Shown here: positions 33,344 to 41,493 of the stretch, one piece after another
Position numbering within the stretch: the stretch's first letter is position 1
How the letters are laid out: every line of letters begins with the position of its first letter
Assembly: GCF_003755175.1 (NCBI RefSeq)
Contig: NZ_RKHX01000001.1
Location: 434,001 to 498,000 of the forward strand
Reading direction: 5' to 3'
Source of the DNA: Cellulomonas sp. PhB150
GTDB lineage: Bacteria; Actinomycetota; Actinomycetes; Actinomycetales; Cellulomonadaceae
DNA length: 64,000 bases
Made by a program: the position numbers and the translations under genes
Notes under the pieces: model-generated
What the model was told of the DNA's origin: nothing
What the model saw: the letters and a program-made list of their open reading frames with translations, nothing else
Databases searched by the model: none

Positions 33344-33841
33344 TCAGGCCGGCGTGAGCGGCTCGGAGCCCTTCTCGGAGTCGAGGTGCTCGGACATCGC
33401 GTCGAGGAACTCCTTGAGCGCGGGGCGGGCGTCGTCGGGCACCGCGGCGGCGATCGCCGCCATCGCCTGGTGCATCCGGCCCAGCCGCGCGTGGACCTCG
33501 GCGTGCGCGTGCGGCGTGCTCGTGACGACCAGGGACCGCCGGTCCGCGGGGTTGGTCGAACGCACCAGGTGGCCCGAGGCCGTGAGCCGGTCCAGCAGCT
33601 TGGTGGTCGAGGCCGTCGAGATCGCGAGGTAGGCGGCGATGTCACGGGGGTGCGCGTGCCCGCCGCGGGACTCGGTCGCGATGACGTACTGCAGCGCCTG
33701 CATGTCGGTCACGTTCATGGCCATCCCGGCGCTGACGCGGCGACGCATCTCGGCATCCGCGCGGCGGAAGCGGCGCACGGACTCCAGCAGCTCGGCGATC
33801 GACGGATCGTCGGCGTACCAGAAGTGCGGCGCGTCGGTCAT
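33344..33841 (-). CDS. MarR-family regulator, candidate CrtR-like regulator of carotenoid genes
   Basis: The 165-aa winged-helix protein has the MarR core (MQALQYVIATESRGG, HPRDIAAYLAISTASTTKLLDRLTASGHLVRSTNPADRRS). It is divergent from idi across 70 bp holding a CTAGCC dyad. In Corynebacterium glutamicum a MarR regulator, CrtR, lies divergent to crtE, represses it, and is released by geranylgeranyl diphosphate. The same arrangement here makes control of the crt operon likely; the ligand is inferred. Confidence 0.9.
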   Translation of the reverse strand: MTDAPHFWYADDPSIAELLESVRRFRRADAEMRRRVSAGMAMNVTDMQALQYVIATESRGGHAHPRDIAAYLAISTASTTKLLDRLTASGHLVRSTNPADRRSLVVTSTPHAHAEVHARLGRMHQAMAAIAAAVPDDARPALKEFLDAMSEHLDSEKGSEPLTPA

Positions 33842-33850
33842 GGTTGGATA

Positions 33851-33879
33851 CTAGCCACAGAAACTACTAGCCTGGCTAG
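33851..33879. promoter_or_regulatory. Candidate operator between the MarR gene and idi
   Basis: CTAGCCTGGCTAG (33867-33879) is a perfect dyad around one T. A further half-site CTAGCC lies at 33851-33856. The position in the shared divergent promoter fits autoregulation and crt repression by the MarR protein. Confidence 0.65.
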
Positions 33880-33911
33880 CGATACCGACCAGCACGCGAG
33901 GAGACCACTCG

Positions 33912-34496
33912 ATGCGGACACCCCCCGACGACCTCGTGGTCCTGCTCGACGAGGACGGCCGCCCCGCGGGCGTCGCCCCGCGCGCGACCGTCCACGGCGA
34001 GGCCACTCCCCTGCACCTGGCCTTCTCGTGCTACCTGTTCGACGCCGACGGCCGCGTGCTGGTGACCCGCCGCGCGCTGTCCAAGCGAACCTGGCCGGGC
34101 GTCTGGACGAACGCGTTCTGCGGCCACCCCCGCCCGGGCGAGACGATGCAGGACGCGATCCGCCGGCACGCCCGCCACGAGCTGGGCATCGCGGTGGACG
34201 CGCTCGAGGTGCTCCTGCCCGACTTCCGCTACACCGCCACGGACGCCGACGGCGTCGTGGAGAACGAGGTCTGCCCGGTCTGGTTCGCGACGACCACCGA
34301 CGAGGTGACGCCGAACCCGGACGAGGCGATGGACCTCGCGTGGATCAGCACCGCGGACCTGGGCCGCGCCACCTCGGCGGCCCCGTGGGCCTTCAGCCCG
34401 TGGATGGTGTCCCAGGTCGCCCAGCTCGCCGACCTCGTCCCCGGGACCGGGACCGGGACCTCGGGTGCGCCCGACGACGTCGCCCTGGTCGGCTGA
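33912..34496 (+). CDS. idi: Isopentenyl-diphosphate delta-isomerase (type I)
   Basis: This Nudix-fold enzyme interconverts IPP and DMAPP, feeding prenyl synthesis. The 194-aa product has the active-site Cys in TNAFCGHPRPGE and the Glu-rich motif in VVENEVCPVW, as in type I Idi. GAGGAG precedes the ATG. It is the first gene of the carotenoid operon, 1 bp before crtE. The C-terminal tail contains a simple PGTGTGT repeat from GGGACC triplication. Confidence 0.94.
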   Translation: MRTPPDDLVVLLDEDGRPAGVAPRATVHGEATPLHLAFSCYLFDADGRVLVTRRALSKRTWPGVWTNAFCGHPRPGETMQDAIRRHARHELGIAVDALEVLLPDFRYTATDADGVVENEVCPVWFATTTDEVTPNPDEAMDLAWISTADLGRATSAAPWAFSPWMVSQVAQLADLVPGTGTGTSGAPDDVALVG

Positions 34497-34497
34497 C

Positions 34498-35505
34498 ATG
34501 GACGAGTTCTTCGACACGGCCGACGAGCACGCACGGTCGCTCGGCGCCGAGTACACCGCCCTGTGGTCCGCGATGCGCGTCGCGAGCGTCGGCGGCCGGC
34601 GCGTCCGCCCGGGCCTCGTGACCAACGCCTACCGCGCTTTCGGCGGCACGGACGACGACCTCGCGACCCGCGCCGGCGACGCGATCGAGCTGCTCCACAC
34701 GGCGTTCGTCATCCACGACGACGTCATCGACCACGACCTGCGCCGCCGCGGCCGGCCGAACGTCAACGGCGAGTTCCTCGCCCGCGCCCAGACCGCCGGC
34801 GCCGCGCCCGAGGCGGCCGTCGGGTACGGCCAGGCCGCGGGCATCCTCGCGGGCGACCTCGCGCTCGTCGGCGCCTTCACGGCACTCGCGACGATCCCGA
34901 CCGACGACTCCACGCGCGGGCGCCTCATGTCACTCGTGCACGACGCGGTGCGGGTGACCGCCGCGGGCGAGCTCGAGGACGTCCACCTCGGCCTCGGCAC
35001 GCGGACGGCGACCATCGCCGAGGCCGTCGCGGTGGCCGAGCACAAGACCGCCGCCTACTCGTTCGCACTCCCGCTGCAGGCCGGCGCGCTGCTGGCCGGC
35101 GCGAGCGACGACGAGCTCGCGCGGCTGGCGGACCTGGGCCGCCAGCTCGGCATCGCCTTCCAGCTGTGCGACGACCTGCTCGGAGTCTTCGGCGACGAGT
35201 CCGTGACGGGCAAGAGCACGATGTCCGACCTGCGCGAGGGCAAGATGACCGCGCTGGTCGCCTACGCGGCGCAGACGCCCGCGTGGCCGTCGATCGAGCC
35301 GCACCTGGGCGACGTCTCGCTGACGCCCGCGGGCGCCGCCACGCTCCGTGCCCGGCTCGAGGCCTGCGGGGCGCGGACCTACGTCGAGGGACTCGTCGAC
35401 GAGCACCTCCGCGCGGCGCGGGACCTGGCGCATACGGTGGGTCTCGAGGCGGTCGTCGACCGCGTCACCGCGCTGGCGGCGAGCGACCCGGGGAGGGCGG
35501 CATGA
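34498..35505 (+). CDS. crtE: Geranylgeranyl diphosphate synthase
   Basis: This trans-prenyltransferase condenses IPP units to GGPP (C20). The 335-aa product has the first Asp-rich motif DDVIDHDLRRRG (about 81-92) and the second in FQLCDDLLGVFGDE. Chain length is judged from context (phytoene synthase next), not from the residues before the first motif. ATG 34498 follows the idi stop closely and the stop overlaps crtB (ATGA). Confidence 0.92.
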   Translation: MDEFFDTADEHARSLGAEYTALWSAMRVASVGGRRVRPGLVTNAYRAFGGTDDDLATRAGDAIELLHTAFVIHDDVIDHDLRRRGRPNVNGEFLARAQTAGAAPEAAVGYGQAAGILAGDLALVGAFTALATIPTDDSTRGRLMSLVHDAVRVTAAGELEDVHLGLGTRTATIAEAVAVAEHKTAAYSFALPLQAGALLAGASDDELARLADLGRQLGIAFQLCDDLLGVFGDESVTGKSTMSDLREGKMTALVAYAAQTPAWPSIEPHLGDVSLTPAGAATLRARLEACGARTYVEGLVDEHLRAARDLAHTVGLEAVVDRVTALAASDPGRAA

Positions 35506-36380
35506 GGACGGGCACACGGCACGACGCGCCGAGCCTCTACGACTCGGCCGCCGACCACGCCACGGCCCAGATCGTCGAGGACTACTCGACGTCGTTCAGC
35601 CGGGCGTGCCGCCTGCTCGCCGAGCCCGTGCGGACCCACGTGCGCAGCATCTACGGCCTGGTGCGCCTGGCCGACGAGATCGTCGACGCCGAGAGCCTCG
35701 ACCTCACGCCCGCCGAGCGCGCGACGCAGCTGAGCGACCTCGAGGCGGAGACTGCGCACGCCATGGCCCGCGGGTTCTCGACGAACCTCGTCGTGCACTC
35801 CTTCGCGCGCACCACCCGGGCGTGCGGCATCGACGCGACCCTCGTCACGCCGTTCTTCGCCTCGATGCGCACGGACCTGGAGCGCTCGGAGCACGACGCG
35901 GGCTCGCTCGACACGTACGTCTACGGCTCGGCCGAGGTCGTCGGGCTCATGTGCCTGCGCGCGTTCCTCGCCGATGAGGACCCGGCGACGCGCGACGCCC
36001 GCTACACCGAGCTCCTGCCCGGGGCCCGGCGCCTCGGAGCCGCGTTCCAGAAGGTCAACTTCCTGCGGGACATCGCGGCGGACCACGACACGCTGGGGCG
36101 GACGTACTTCCCCGGTGTCGTCCCCGCCGAGCTCACCGAGGCGCAGCGCGACGTGCTGCTCGACGACATCGACGCCGACCTCGCCGCCGCCGCCCTGGCG
36201 ATCGCCGAGCTGCCCGCCTCCTCGCGACGCGCCGTGCGGTGCGCGCACGACCTGTTCGCCGCGCTCAGCCACCGGCTGCGCGCCACCCCCGCGGCGGAGA
36301 TCGGCACCCGCCGGATCCGCGTGAGCACGCCGGCCAAGGCGCGGATCGTGCTGCGCGCGATGCTGACGGGCGCGCGGTGA
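35502..36380 (+). CDS. crtB: Phytoene synthase
   Basis: The enzyme joins two GGPP head-to-head to 15-cis-phytoene. The 292-aa product shows YSTSFSRACRLL, the first Asp motif YGLVRLADEIVDAE, and the second signature FQKVNFLRDIAADHDTLGRTYFP. ATG 35502 overlaps the crtE stop and its stop overlaps crtI (GTGA). Length and motifs are normal. Confidence 0.95.
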   Translation: MRTGTRHDAPSLYDSAADHATAQIVEDYSTSFSRACRLLAEPVRTHVRSIYGLVRLADEIVDAESLDLTPAERATQLSDLEAETAHAMARGFSTNLVVHSFARTTRACGIDATLVTPFFASMRTDLERSEHDAGSLDTYVYGSAEVVGLMCLRAFLADEDPATRDARYTELLPGARRLGAAFQKVNFLRDIAADHDTLGRTYFPGVVPAELTEAQRDVLLDDIDADLAAAALAIAELPASSRRAVRCAHDLFAALSHRLRATPAAEIGTRRIRVSTPAKARIVLRAMLTGAR

Positions 36381-37945
36381 GCGTTCCCGCGCGTCGGGCG
36401 GTCGTCATCGGGGCGGGGATCGCCGGCCTCGCGACCGCGGCGTTGCTCGCGCGCGACGGGTACGACGTCGAGGTCCTCGAGCAGCGCGACGAGGTCGGTG
36501 GCCGCGCCGGGACGTGGCGCGCGGACGGCTTCACCTTCGACACCGGCCCGTCCTGGTACCTCATGCCCGAGGTCTTCGACCACTTCTTCGCGCTGTTCGG
36601 CACCTCGGCGCAGGCGGAGCTCGACCTCGTCACGCTGGATCCCGCCTACCGGGTGTTCTTCGACGACGAGGCTCCGCTCGACCTGACCACGGGGCGCGCG
36701 CCCGAGCAGTTCGAGGCGATCGAGCCCGGCGCCGGCGCTCGCCTCGAGGAGTACCTGGAGTCTGCCCGCGAGGCGTACGACCTCTCGCTCGAGGAGTTCC
36801 TCTACACGACCTTCTCGTCGCCGACCCGGCTCGCCACCGGCTCGGTGGTCCGTCGCGCCCCGCGCCTCGCCCGGCTGCTGACGACGTCGCTCGAGAAGCA
36901 CGTCGCGCGCCGGTTCACGGACCGGCGGCTGCGCCAGGTCCTGGGCTACCCCGCCGTGTTCCTGGGCACGTCCCCCGAGCGCGCGCCGAGCCTCTACCAC
37001 CTGATGAGCCACTGCGACCTGACCGACGGCGTGCGCTACCCCCTCCGCGGGTTCGGCACCCTCATCGACGCGATCCGCCGCGTAGCCGAGGGCGCCGGGG
37101 TCCGCATCCGCACAGGCGTGCGCGTGACCGGCCTCGAGGTCGACGACGCGCGCGCGGTCCGCGGGGTCACGTGCGCGGACGGCGCCGGCGTCGCGAGCAC
37201 GGTCGCGGCGGACGTCGTCGTCGGCGCGGGCGACCTGCACGACCTCGAGACGAACCTGCTGCCGACCCACCTGCAGACGTTCCCGGAGCGCTGGTGGCAG
37301 TCACGCGACCCCGGCCCGGGGGCGGTGCTCGTGTACCTGGGGATCCGCGGACGGCTGCCGCAGCTTGCCCACCACTCGCTGTTCTTCTCCGCAGACTGGC
37401 ACGCGAACTTCGACGCGGTCTTCGGTGCGGACCGGCACGTGCCGACCGATGCGTCGATGTACGTGTGCACGCCGTCGCGGACCGACCCGTCGGTGGCACC
37501 GGAGGGGATGGAGAACGTGTTCGTCCTGGTCCCGGTGCCCGCCGACGTCACGATCGGGGCCGGCGGCATCGACGGTGCCGGTGACGAGCTCGTCGAGCGG
37601 GCCGCCGACGCGGCGATCGCCCGCATCGCGGAGTGGGCCGGGGTCCCGGACCTCGCCGAACGGGTGGTCCTGCGGCGGACGGTCGGCCCGGCCGACTTCG
37701 CGCGCGAGTACTCGTCGTGGTCCGGTGGGGCGCTCGGGCCCGCGCACACGCTGCGCCAGTCGGCCATGCTCCGCGGCCGCAACGCGTCGACCAAGATCTC
37801 CGGGCTGCTCTACGCCGGCGGCTCCACGCTGCCCGGCATCGGGCTGCCGATGTGCCTGATCAGCGCCGAGAACGTCATCAAGCGTCTGCACGACGACCGG
37901 TCGTCGGGCCCGCTGCCCGAGCCGGCCCGCAGCGGTGCACGATGA
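36377..37945 (+). CDS. crtI: Phytoene desaturase
   Basis: This FAD enzyme introduces double bonds into phytoene, giving lycopene in this type of pathway. The 522-aa product has the dinucleotide motif VVIGAGIAGLATAALLA near the N-terminus, GGRAGTW, and the C-terminal FAD signature LLYAGGSTLPGIGLPMCLISAENV. GTG 36377 overlaps the crtB stop. Four-step activity is inferred from the downstream C50 genes, which use lycopene. Confidence 0.95.
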   Translation: MSVPARRAVVIGAGIAGLATAALLARDGYDVEVLEQRDEVGGRAGTWRADGFTFDTGPSWYLMPEVFDHFFALFGTSAQAELDLVTLDPAYRVFFDDEAPLDLTTGRAPEQFEAIEPGAGARLEEYLESAREAYDLSLEEFLYTTFSSPTRLATGSVVRRAPRLARLLTTSLEKHVARRFTDRRLRQVLGYPAVFLGTSPERAPSLYHLMSHCDLTDGVRYPLRGFGTLIDAIRRVAEGAGVRIRTGVRVTGLEVDDARAVRGVTCADGAGVASTVAADVVVGAGDLHDLETNLLPTHLQTFPERWWQSRDPGPGAVLVYLGIRGRLPQLAHHSLFFSADWHANFDAVFGADRHVPTDASMYVCTPSRTDPSVAPEGMENVFVLVPVPADVTIGAGGIDGAGDELVERAADAAIARIAEWAGVPDLAERVVLRRTVGPADFAREYSSWSGGALGPAHTLRQSAMLRGRNASTKISGLLYAGGSTLPGIGLPMCLISAENVIKRLHDDRSSGPLPEPARSGAR

Positions 37946-38265
37946 CGGGGGCCTACCTGGCCGCGGAGCTGGTCTCGCTCGCGTGCATCGTGGCGGTCGA
38001 CGCGCGCTTCCGCCTGTTCTTCTGGGCCGACGCACGGCGCGCGACCGTGGTCCTGGTGAGCGGGATCGTGCTGTTCCTCGTCTGGGACGTCGTCGCGATC
38101 GCCGCGGGCTTCTACGGGCGCGGCGAGAGCGACGCGATGCTCGGCATCGAGGTGGCGCCCCACCTGCCCGTGGAGGAGCTGGTGTTCGTCACGTTCCTGT
38201 CCTACGTGACGATGGTCGTGCTCGCCCTGGTCCGGCGCGCGCTGCTCGCCCGGGAGGCCCGGTGA
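37942..38265 (+). CDS. crtYe: C50 carotenoid cyclase subunit (CrtYe-like)
   Basis: This is one half of the heterodimeric lycopene/C50 cyclase: 107 aa with three membrane helices and the conserved HLPVEELVFVTFL motif. ATG 37942 overlaps the crtI stop. Together with the next small gene it cyclises the ends of the elongated C50 chain. CrtYc-type (beta) versus CrtYe-type (epsilon) naming cannot be resolved by eye; the symbol follows the C. glutamicum decaprenoxanthin model. Confidence 0.85.
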   Translation: MTGAYLAAELVSLACIVAVDARFRLFFWADARRATVVLVSGIVLFLVWDVVAIAAGFYGRGESDAMLGIEVAPHLPVEELVFVTFLSYVTMVVLALVRRALLAREAR

Positions 38266-38600
38266 CGTACCTCGGGCTCGGGCTGGTCTTCGTCGCGGCC
38301 TGCCTCGTCGTCGCGGTCGTGACGGGCGTCCGGCGGCGCGAGCCGCACTTCGCCGCGTCGGTCGCGATCACGGCCGCCGTGCTCGTCGCCCTGACGATCG
38401 TGTTCGACAGCCTCATGGTCGCCTCCGACCTGTTCCGCTACGACGCGGCCACCCTGGTCGGCGTCCGGATCTGGCTCACGCCCGTCGAGGACCTCGCGTG
38501 GCCGGTCGCCGCCGCGCTGCTGCTCCCGTCGGTCTGGGTGCTGCTGGGCCCGGCGCGACGCCCGGCCGACGAGGCGCGGGAGGTCGACCGTGTCGGTTGA
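38262..38600 (+). CDS. crtYf: C50 carotenoid cyclase subunit (CrtYf-like)
   Basis: This is the second cyclase subunit: 112 aa, three membrane helices, and WLTPVEDLAWPVAAALLLP as the partner motif of the previous protein. GTG 38262 overlaps the upstream stop, and its C-terminus overlaps the crtEb start by 11 bp, so the operon is tightly coupled. It is expected to be inactive alone. Confidence 0.85.
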   Translation: MTYLGLGLVFVAACLVVAVVTGVRRREPHFAASVAITAAVLVALTIVFDSLMVASDLFRYDAATLVGVRIWLTPVEDLAWPVAAALLLPSVWVLLGPARRPADEAREVDRVG

Positions 38601-39477
38601 GACCCATCCCGTGCGGGCGGGGCTCGCGCAGGTCATCGGCTCGTCGCGGCCCCTGTCCTGGATCAACACGGCATACCCGTTCGCGGCCGCGTTCCTGCTC
38701 GCGGGCGGCGACGACGTCGTCGCGCTCGTCGTCGGCACGGTGTACTTCCTGATCCCGTACAACCTGCTGATGTACGGCATCAACGACGTCTTCGACTACG
38801 AGTCCGACCTGCGCAACCCGCGCAAGGGCGGCGTCGAGGGCGTCGTGCTCTCCGACCGGTGGCACCGCACCACGCTGTGGGCGGCGGCGCTCAGCAACGT
38901 CCCGTTCCTCGTGGCACTCGTGTGGCTCGGCGACGGCTGGTCCGACCTCGTCCTCGCCATCAGCGTGTTCGCCGTCGTCGCCTACTCCGCACCCGGGCTG
39001 CGCTTCAAGGAGCGCCCGGTCCTCGACTCGCTCACGTCCAGCACCCATTTCGTCAGCCCCGCGGTGTTCGGCGTGACGCTCGCGGGCGGGTCGTTCACCG
39101 GCCCGGTGCTGGCCGTGCTGGCCGCGTACTTCCTGTGGGGAGCCGCCTCCCAGGCGTTCGGCGCTGTGCAGGACATCACCGCCGACCGCGGCGCCGGGAT
39201 CGGGTCGATCGCGACCGTCTTCGGTGCGCGCAGGACCGTCCGGCTCGCGATGGTGGGCTACGGCGCCGCCGCGGTGCTCATGCTGGGCGCCGGGTGGCCG
39301 GGGAACCTGGCGGCGCTCGTCCCGGTCGCCTACCTGGTCTCCGTCGCCCCGTTCCGCGACCTCACCGACGCGCGGTGCGAGGACGCGAACCGCGGCTGGC
39401 GCCGCTTCCTGTGGCTGAACCTCGTCATGGGTTTCCTGGTCACCCAGCTGCTGATCGTCATGGCACTCACGTCCTGA
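38590..39477 (+). CDS. crtEb: Lycopene elongase / prenyltransferase (UbiA family)
   Basis: The 295-aa membrane prenyltransferase adds C5 units to lycopene to give C45/C50 flavuxanthin-type carotenoids. The two Asp motifs are YGINDVFDYESD (about 59-70) and VQDITADRGAG. About eight membrane helices are visible. GTG 38590 lies inside the crtYf tail. It is the last gene of the crt operon; a terminator follows at 39498. Confidence 0.92.
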   Translation: MSVETHPVRAGLAQVIGSSRPLSWINTAYPFAAAFLLAGGDDVVALVVGTVYFLIPYNLLMYGINDVFDYESDLRNPRKGGVEGVVLSDRWHRTTLWAAALSNVPFLVALVWLGDGWSDLVLAISVFAVVAYSAPGLRFKERPVLDSLTSSTHFVSPAVFGVTLAGGSFTGPVLAVLAAYFLWGAASQAFGAVQDITADRGAGIGSIATVFGARRTVRLAMVGYGAAAVLMLGAGWPGNLAALVPVAYLVSVAPFRDLTDARCEDANRGWRRFLWLNLVMGFLVTQLLIVMALTS

Positions 39478-39497
39478 CGTCCACCGACTGAGACTTT

Positions 39498-39528
39498 CCT
39501 CCCCACCCACGGGAATCCCGCGGGGAGG
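39498..39528 (+). terminator. Terminator of the carotenoid operon
   Basis: CCTCCCC (39498-39504) pairs with GGGGAGG (39522-39528), enclosing a smaller CGGGA/TCCCG hairpin, and is followed by TTGTT. This is the best intrinsic-type terminator in the window. Confidence 0.75.
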
Positions 39529-39547
39529 TTGTTATACCTCCGCCCAA

Positions 39548-39645
39548 GGTCACGAGCACCAGTGCCAAGCCCCGGCTCGCTGGTCAGCAACCCCCCTCAC
39601 CGGGGTGCTCCGGGAGATGACCTGGCCCCGTGGACGTCACGGGGC
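39548..39645 (+). promoter_or_regulatory. SAM-IV riboswitch with translational expression platform
   Basis: GGTCA (39548-39552) pairs with TGACC (39618-39622) as the closing helix. Inside lie the SAM-I/IV core features: GAGCACCAG, AAGCCCCGGCT and GCTGGTCAGCAACC, then the G/C arm ACCGGGGTGCTCCGGG typical of actinobacterial SAM-IV. A second hairpin, GCCCCGTG (39625-39632) with CACGGGGC (39638-39645), lies just ahead of the AGAGGAG ribosome site at 39653-39659. SAM binding would be expected to lower expression of the two flavin reductase genes. Recognised from memory of the family consensus; not scored. Confidence 0.8.
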
Positions 39646-39665
39646 AAGCGTGAGAGGAGAACGTC

Positions 39666-40180
39666 GTGCCACACCAGGTCATCGCCTTGTCGGGCAACCC
39701 GCGCGCCGGTTCGCGCACCGCGGGCGCCGCCACGCGCGTCGCGGAGCGGCTCGCGTCGGACCCTGCGGACGTCCGCACCGTCGACCTCGCGCAGCTGGCG
39801 AGCGAGGTCTTCGCGCCCGAGCGCGCGGCGGTCGACGAGGCGCTCGCCGCCGTGCAGGGCGCCCGGCTCGTCGTCGTCGCCACGCCCGTCTACAAGGCCT
39901 CCTACACGGGGCTGCTCAGTTCCTCGACCTGTACGGCCCGAACGGGCTCGCCGGCGTCGTCGCGGTGCCCCTCGTGGTGTCCGGCAACCCGGCGCACGCC
40001 CTGGCGGGCGAGGTGCACCTGCGCCCGCTACTCGTCGAGCTCGGCGCGATCGTGCCGGCCCGCTCGCTCACGGTCCTGGACTCCCAGCTGGCCGACCTGG
40101 ACGACGCGGTGGACCGTTGGCTGGCGGGCGGTGCGGCCGATGCGCTCGCCACCGTCCTGGCCGTCGGGGCAAGCCGATGA
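39666..40180 (+). pseudogene. NAD(P)H-dependent FMN reductase (SsuE/MsuE-like), frameshifted
   Basis: GTG 39666 opens a flavodoxin-like FMN reductase: VIALSGNPRAGSRT, VVVATPVYKASYTGLL. At 39918-39919 the frame breaks. The remaining domain (FLDLYGPNGLAGVVAVPLVVSGNPAHAL and LLVELGAIVP) continues in another frame to TGA 40180. Homologs have about two residues between GLL and FLDL where only two bases (AG) remain, so a 4-base deletion or a sequencing error is likely; codon quality stays good on both sides. Such enzymes supply FMNH2 to sulfonate or sulfone monooxygenases. The stop overlaps the next gene (ATGA), and the SAM-IV riboswitch lies upstream, both supporting a once-functional sulfur gene. 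Confidence 0.82.
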
Positions 40181-40716
40181 CCGCCGAAGCGTTGCGACCC
40201 CTGGAGCGCCTGTTGCACGAGCAGGACGAGGCGCAGCTGACGCCCGACGAGTACAAGGCCGTCTTCCGTCGCCACGCGGCGGGAGTCGCCGTCGTGGCGC
40301 TCCGCGACGGCGACCGTCCCGTGGGCTTCACGGCCACCTCGGTCATCTCGGTGTCGGCCGCTCCCCCGATCCTCGCGTTCTCCCTGGCGGCGACCTCGTC
40401 GTCGTGGCCGGCGATCTCCCGCGCCCAGACCCTCGCGATCAGCCTGCTGACCTCGAACCAGGGAGACATCTCGGCGCGGTTCGCGACGAGCGGGATTGAC
40501 AGGTTCGCCGACGGAGGCTGGCGTGCCCTCGACACGGGCGAGCCCGTGATCGAGGACGCCGGCGCGTGGGTGCGCGGCCGCATCCTGCAGCGCGTGCCGG
40601 TGGGTGACAGCTACCTCGTGACGATCCGGGCGCTCGAGCACGGCACGAGCGAGTCCGCGGGTCCCCTCGTGTACCTCGACCGCCACTACCACCCGGTCGG
40701 GGACTACGAGATCTGA
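40177..40716 (+). CDS. Flavin reductase family protein (FMN-binding split barrel)
   Basis: The 179-aa product has the flavin reductase pattern: FRRHAAGVAVVALRDGDRPVGFTATSVISVSAAPPILAFSL, the FMN-site region, and a C-terminal LVYLDRHYHPVGDYEI. Such enzymes reduce FMN or FAD for two-component monooxygenases. ATG 40177 overlaps the stop of the frameshifted FMN reductase. Control by the SAM-IV riboswitch implies a sulfur-scavenging role, but no monooxygenase gene is in the window. Confidence 0.87.
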   Translation: MTAEALRPLERLLHEQDEAQLTPDEYKAVFRRHAAGVAVVALRDGDRPVGFTATSVISVSAAPPILAFSLAATSSSWPAISRAQTLAISLLTSNQGDISARFATSGIDRFADGGWRALDTGEPVIEDAGAWVRGRILQRVPVGDSYLVTIRALEHGTSESAGPLVYLDRHYHPVGDYEI

Positions 40717-40782
40717 TCGCTCCCCGTCCTGGCGCCGCGCCTGATACGTTCGCGCGGCGCCAGGACGACGACCGGAGCAGCC

Positions 40783-41493
40783 ATGGGAACGAGCGAGCAG
40801 GTCCGCAGCGGCAGACGACTGCGGGCAGAACCCGACCACTTCGGCATCGTGCTGCTGATGCTGGTCGCCGCCTACGTGCTGTCCGTGCTCAGCAGCTCGA
40901 GCCTCGCCCGGGTCGTCGTCGGGGCGCTGTACGTGGGCGCCCTCGTGTACGCGGTGCGCGCGTCCGACCCCGGTCCGCGGCTCCGGCGGGTCCTGTGGGT
41001 CGTCGTCGTCGGCGGGGCCGTCGCCATCGTCGCCGCCGCGCTCCTGCTGCACCACGCCGACGCGTCCGGGGTGATCGACTGCGTTTTGGTGCTCGTCCTG
41101 CTGAGCGCCCTGATCTGCATGCTGGACCGGATCCTCACCTCGAGAGACGTGACGGCTCGGCTCATCGCCGGAGCCCTGTCGGCCTACCTCATGGTCGGGA
41201 TGATCTTCGCCAGCATCTTCGGCGTCCTCGCGTGGGTGCAGGGCGACTTCTTCGCGAGCGGCCAGGACCCGGACGCCGCGTCGCTGCAGTACTTCTCGTT
41301 CGTCACGCTGACGACGCTCGGCTACGGGGACCTCACCGCGGTGAGCAACGCGGGGCGTGGCCTGGCCGCGCTCGAGGCGCTGATCGGCCAGGTCTTCCTG
41401 GCCACGCTCATCGCGCGGCTCGTCGGCTCGTTCCGCCGGCCGACTGCACCAGAGACTAGGCCGGTGCCCCCGGAGGAGTCGGACCGGACGTGA
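40783..41493 (+). CDS. Potassium channel family protein
   Basis: The 236-aa product has about five to six hydrophobic helices and, before the last, the K+ selectivity filter TLTTLGYGDLTAVS. There is no cytoplasmic RCK domain; the C-terminus is a short Pro/Glu tail. GGAGCAGCC precedes the ATG. Its last 38 bp overlap the end of the convergent HdeD-like gene on the other strand. Confidence 0.87.
   Translation: MGTSEQVRSGRRLRAEPDHFGIVLLMLVAAYVLSVLSSSSLARVVVGALYVGALVYAVRASDPGPRLRRVLWVVVVGGAVAIVAAALLLHHADASGVIDCVLVLVLLSALICMLDRILTSRDVTARLIAGALSAYLMVGMIFASIFGVLAWVQGDFFASGQDPDAASLQYFSFVTLTTLGYGDLTAVSNAGRGLAALEALIGQVFLATLIARLVGSFRRPTAPETRPVPPEESDRT

Noticed and set aside
34440..34461. GGGACC repeats at the end of idi as a regulatory repeat
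   Set aside because: They are in frame, encode a short GTGT tail of Idi and look like simple slippage.
39529..40176. Continuous upstream frame giving the flavin reductase a 216-aa N-terminal extension
   Set aside because: It runs through the riboswitch and the FMN reductase in a non-coding frame. ATG 40177 overlaps the upstream stop and begins the domain.
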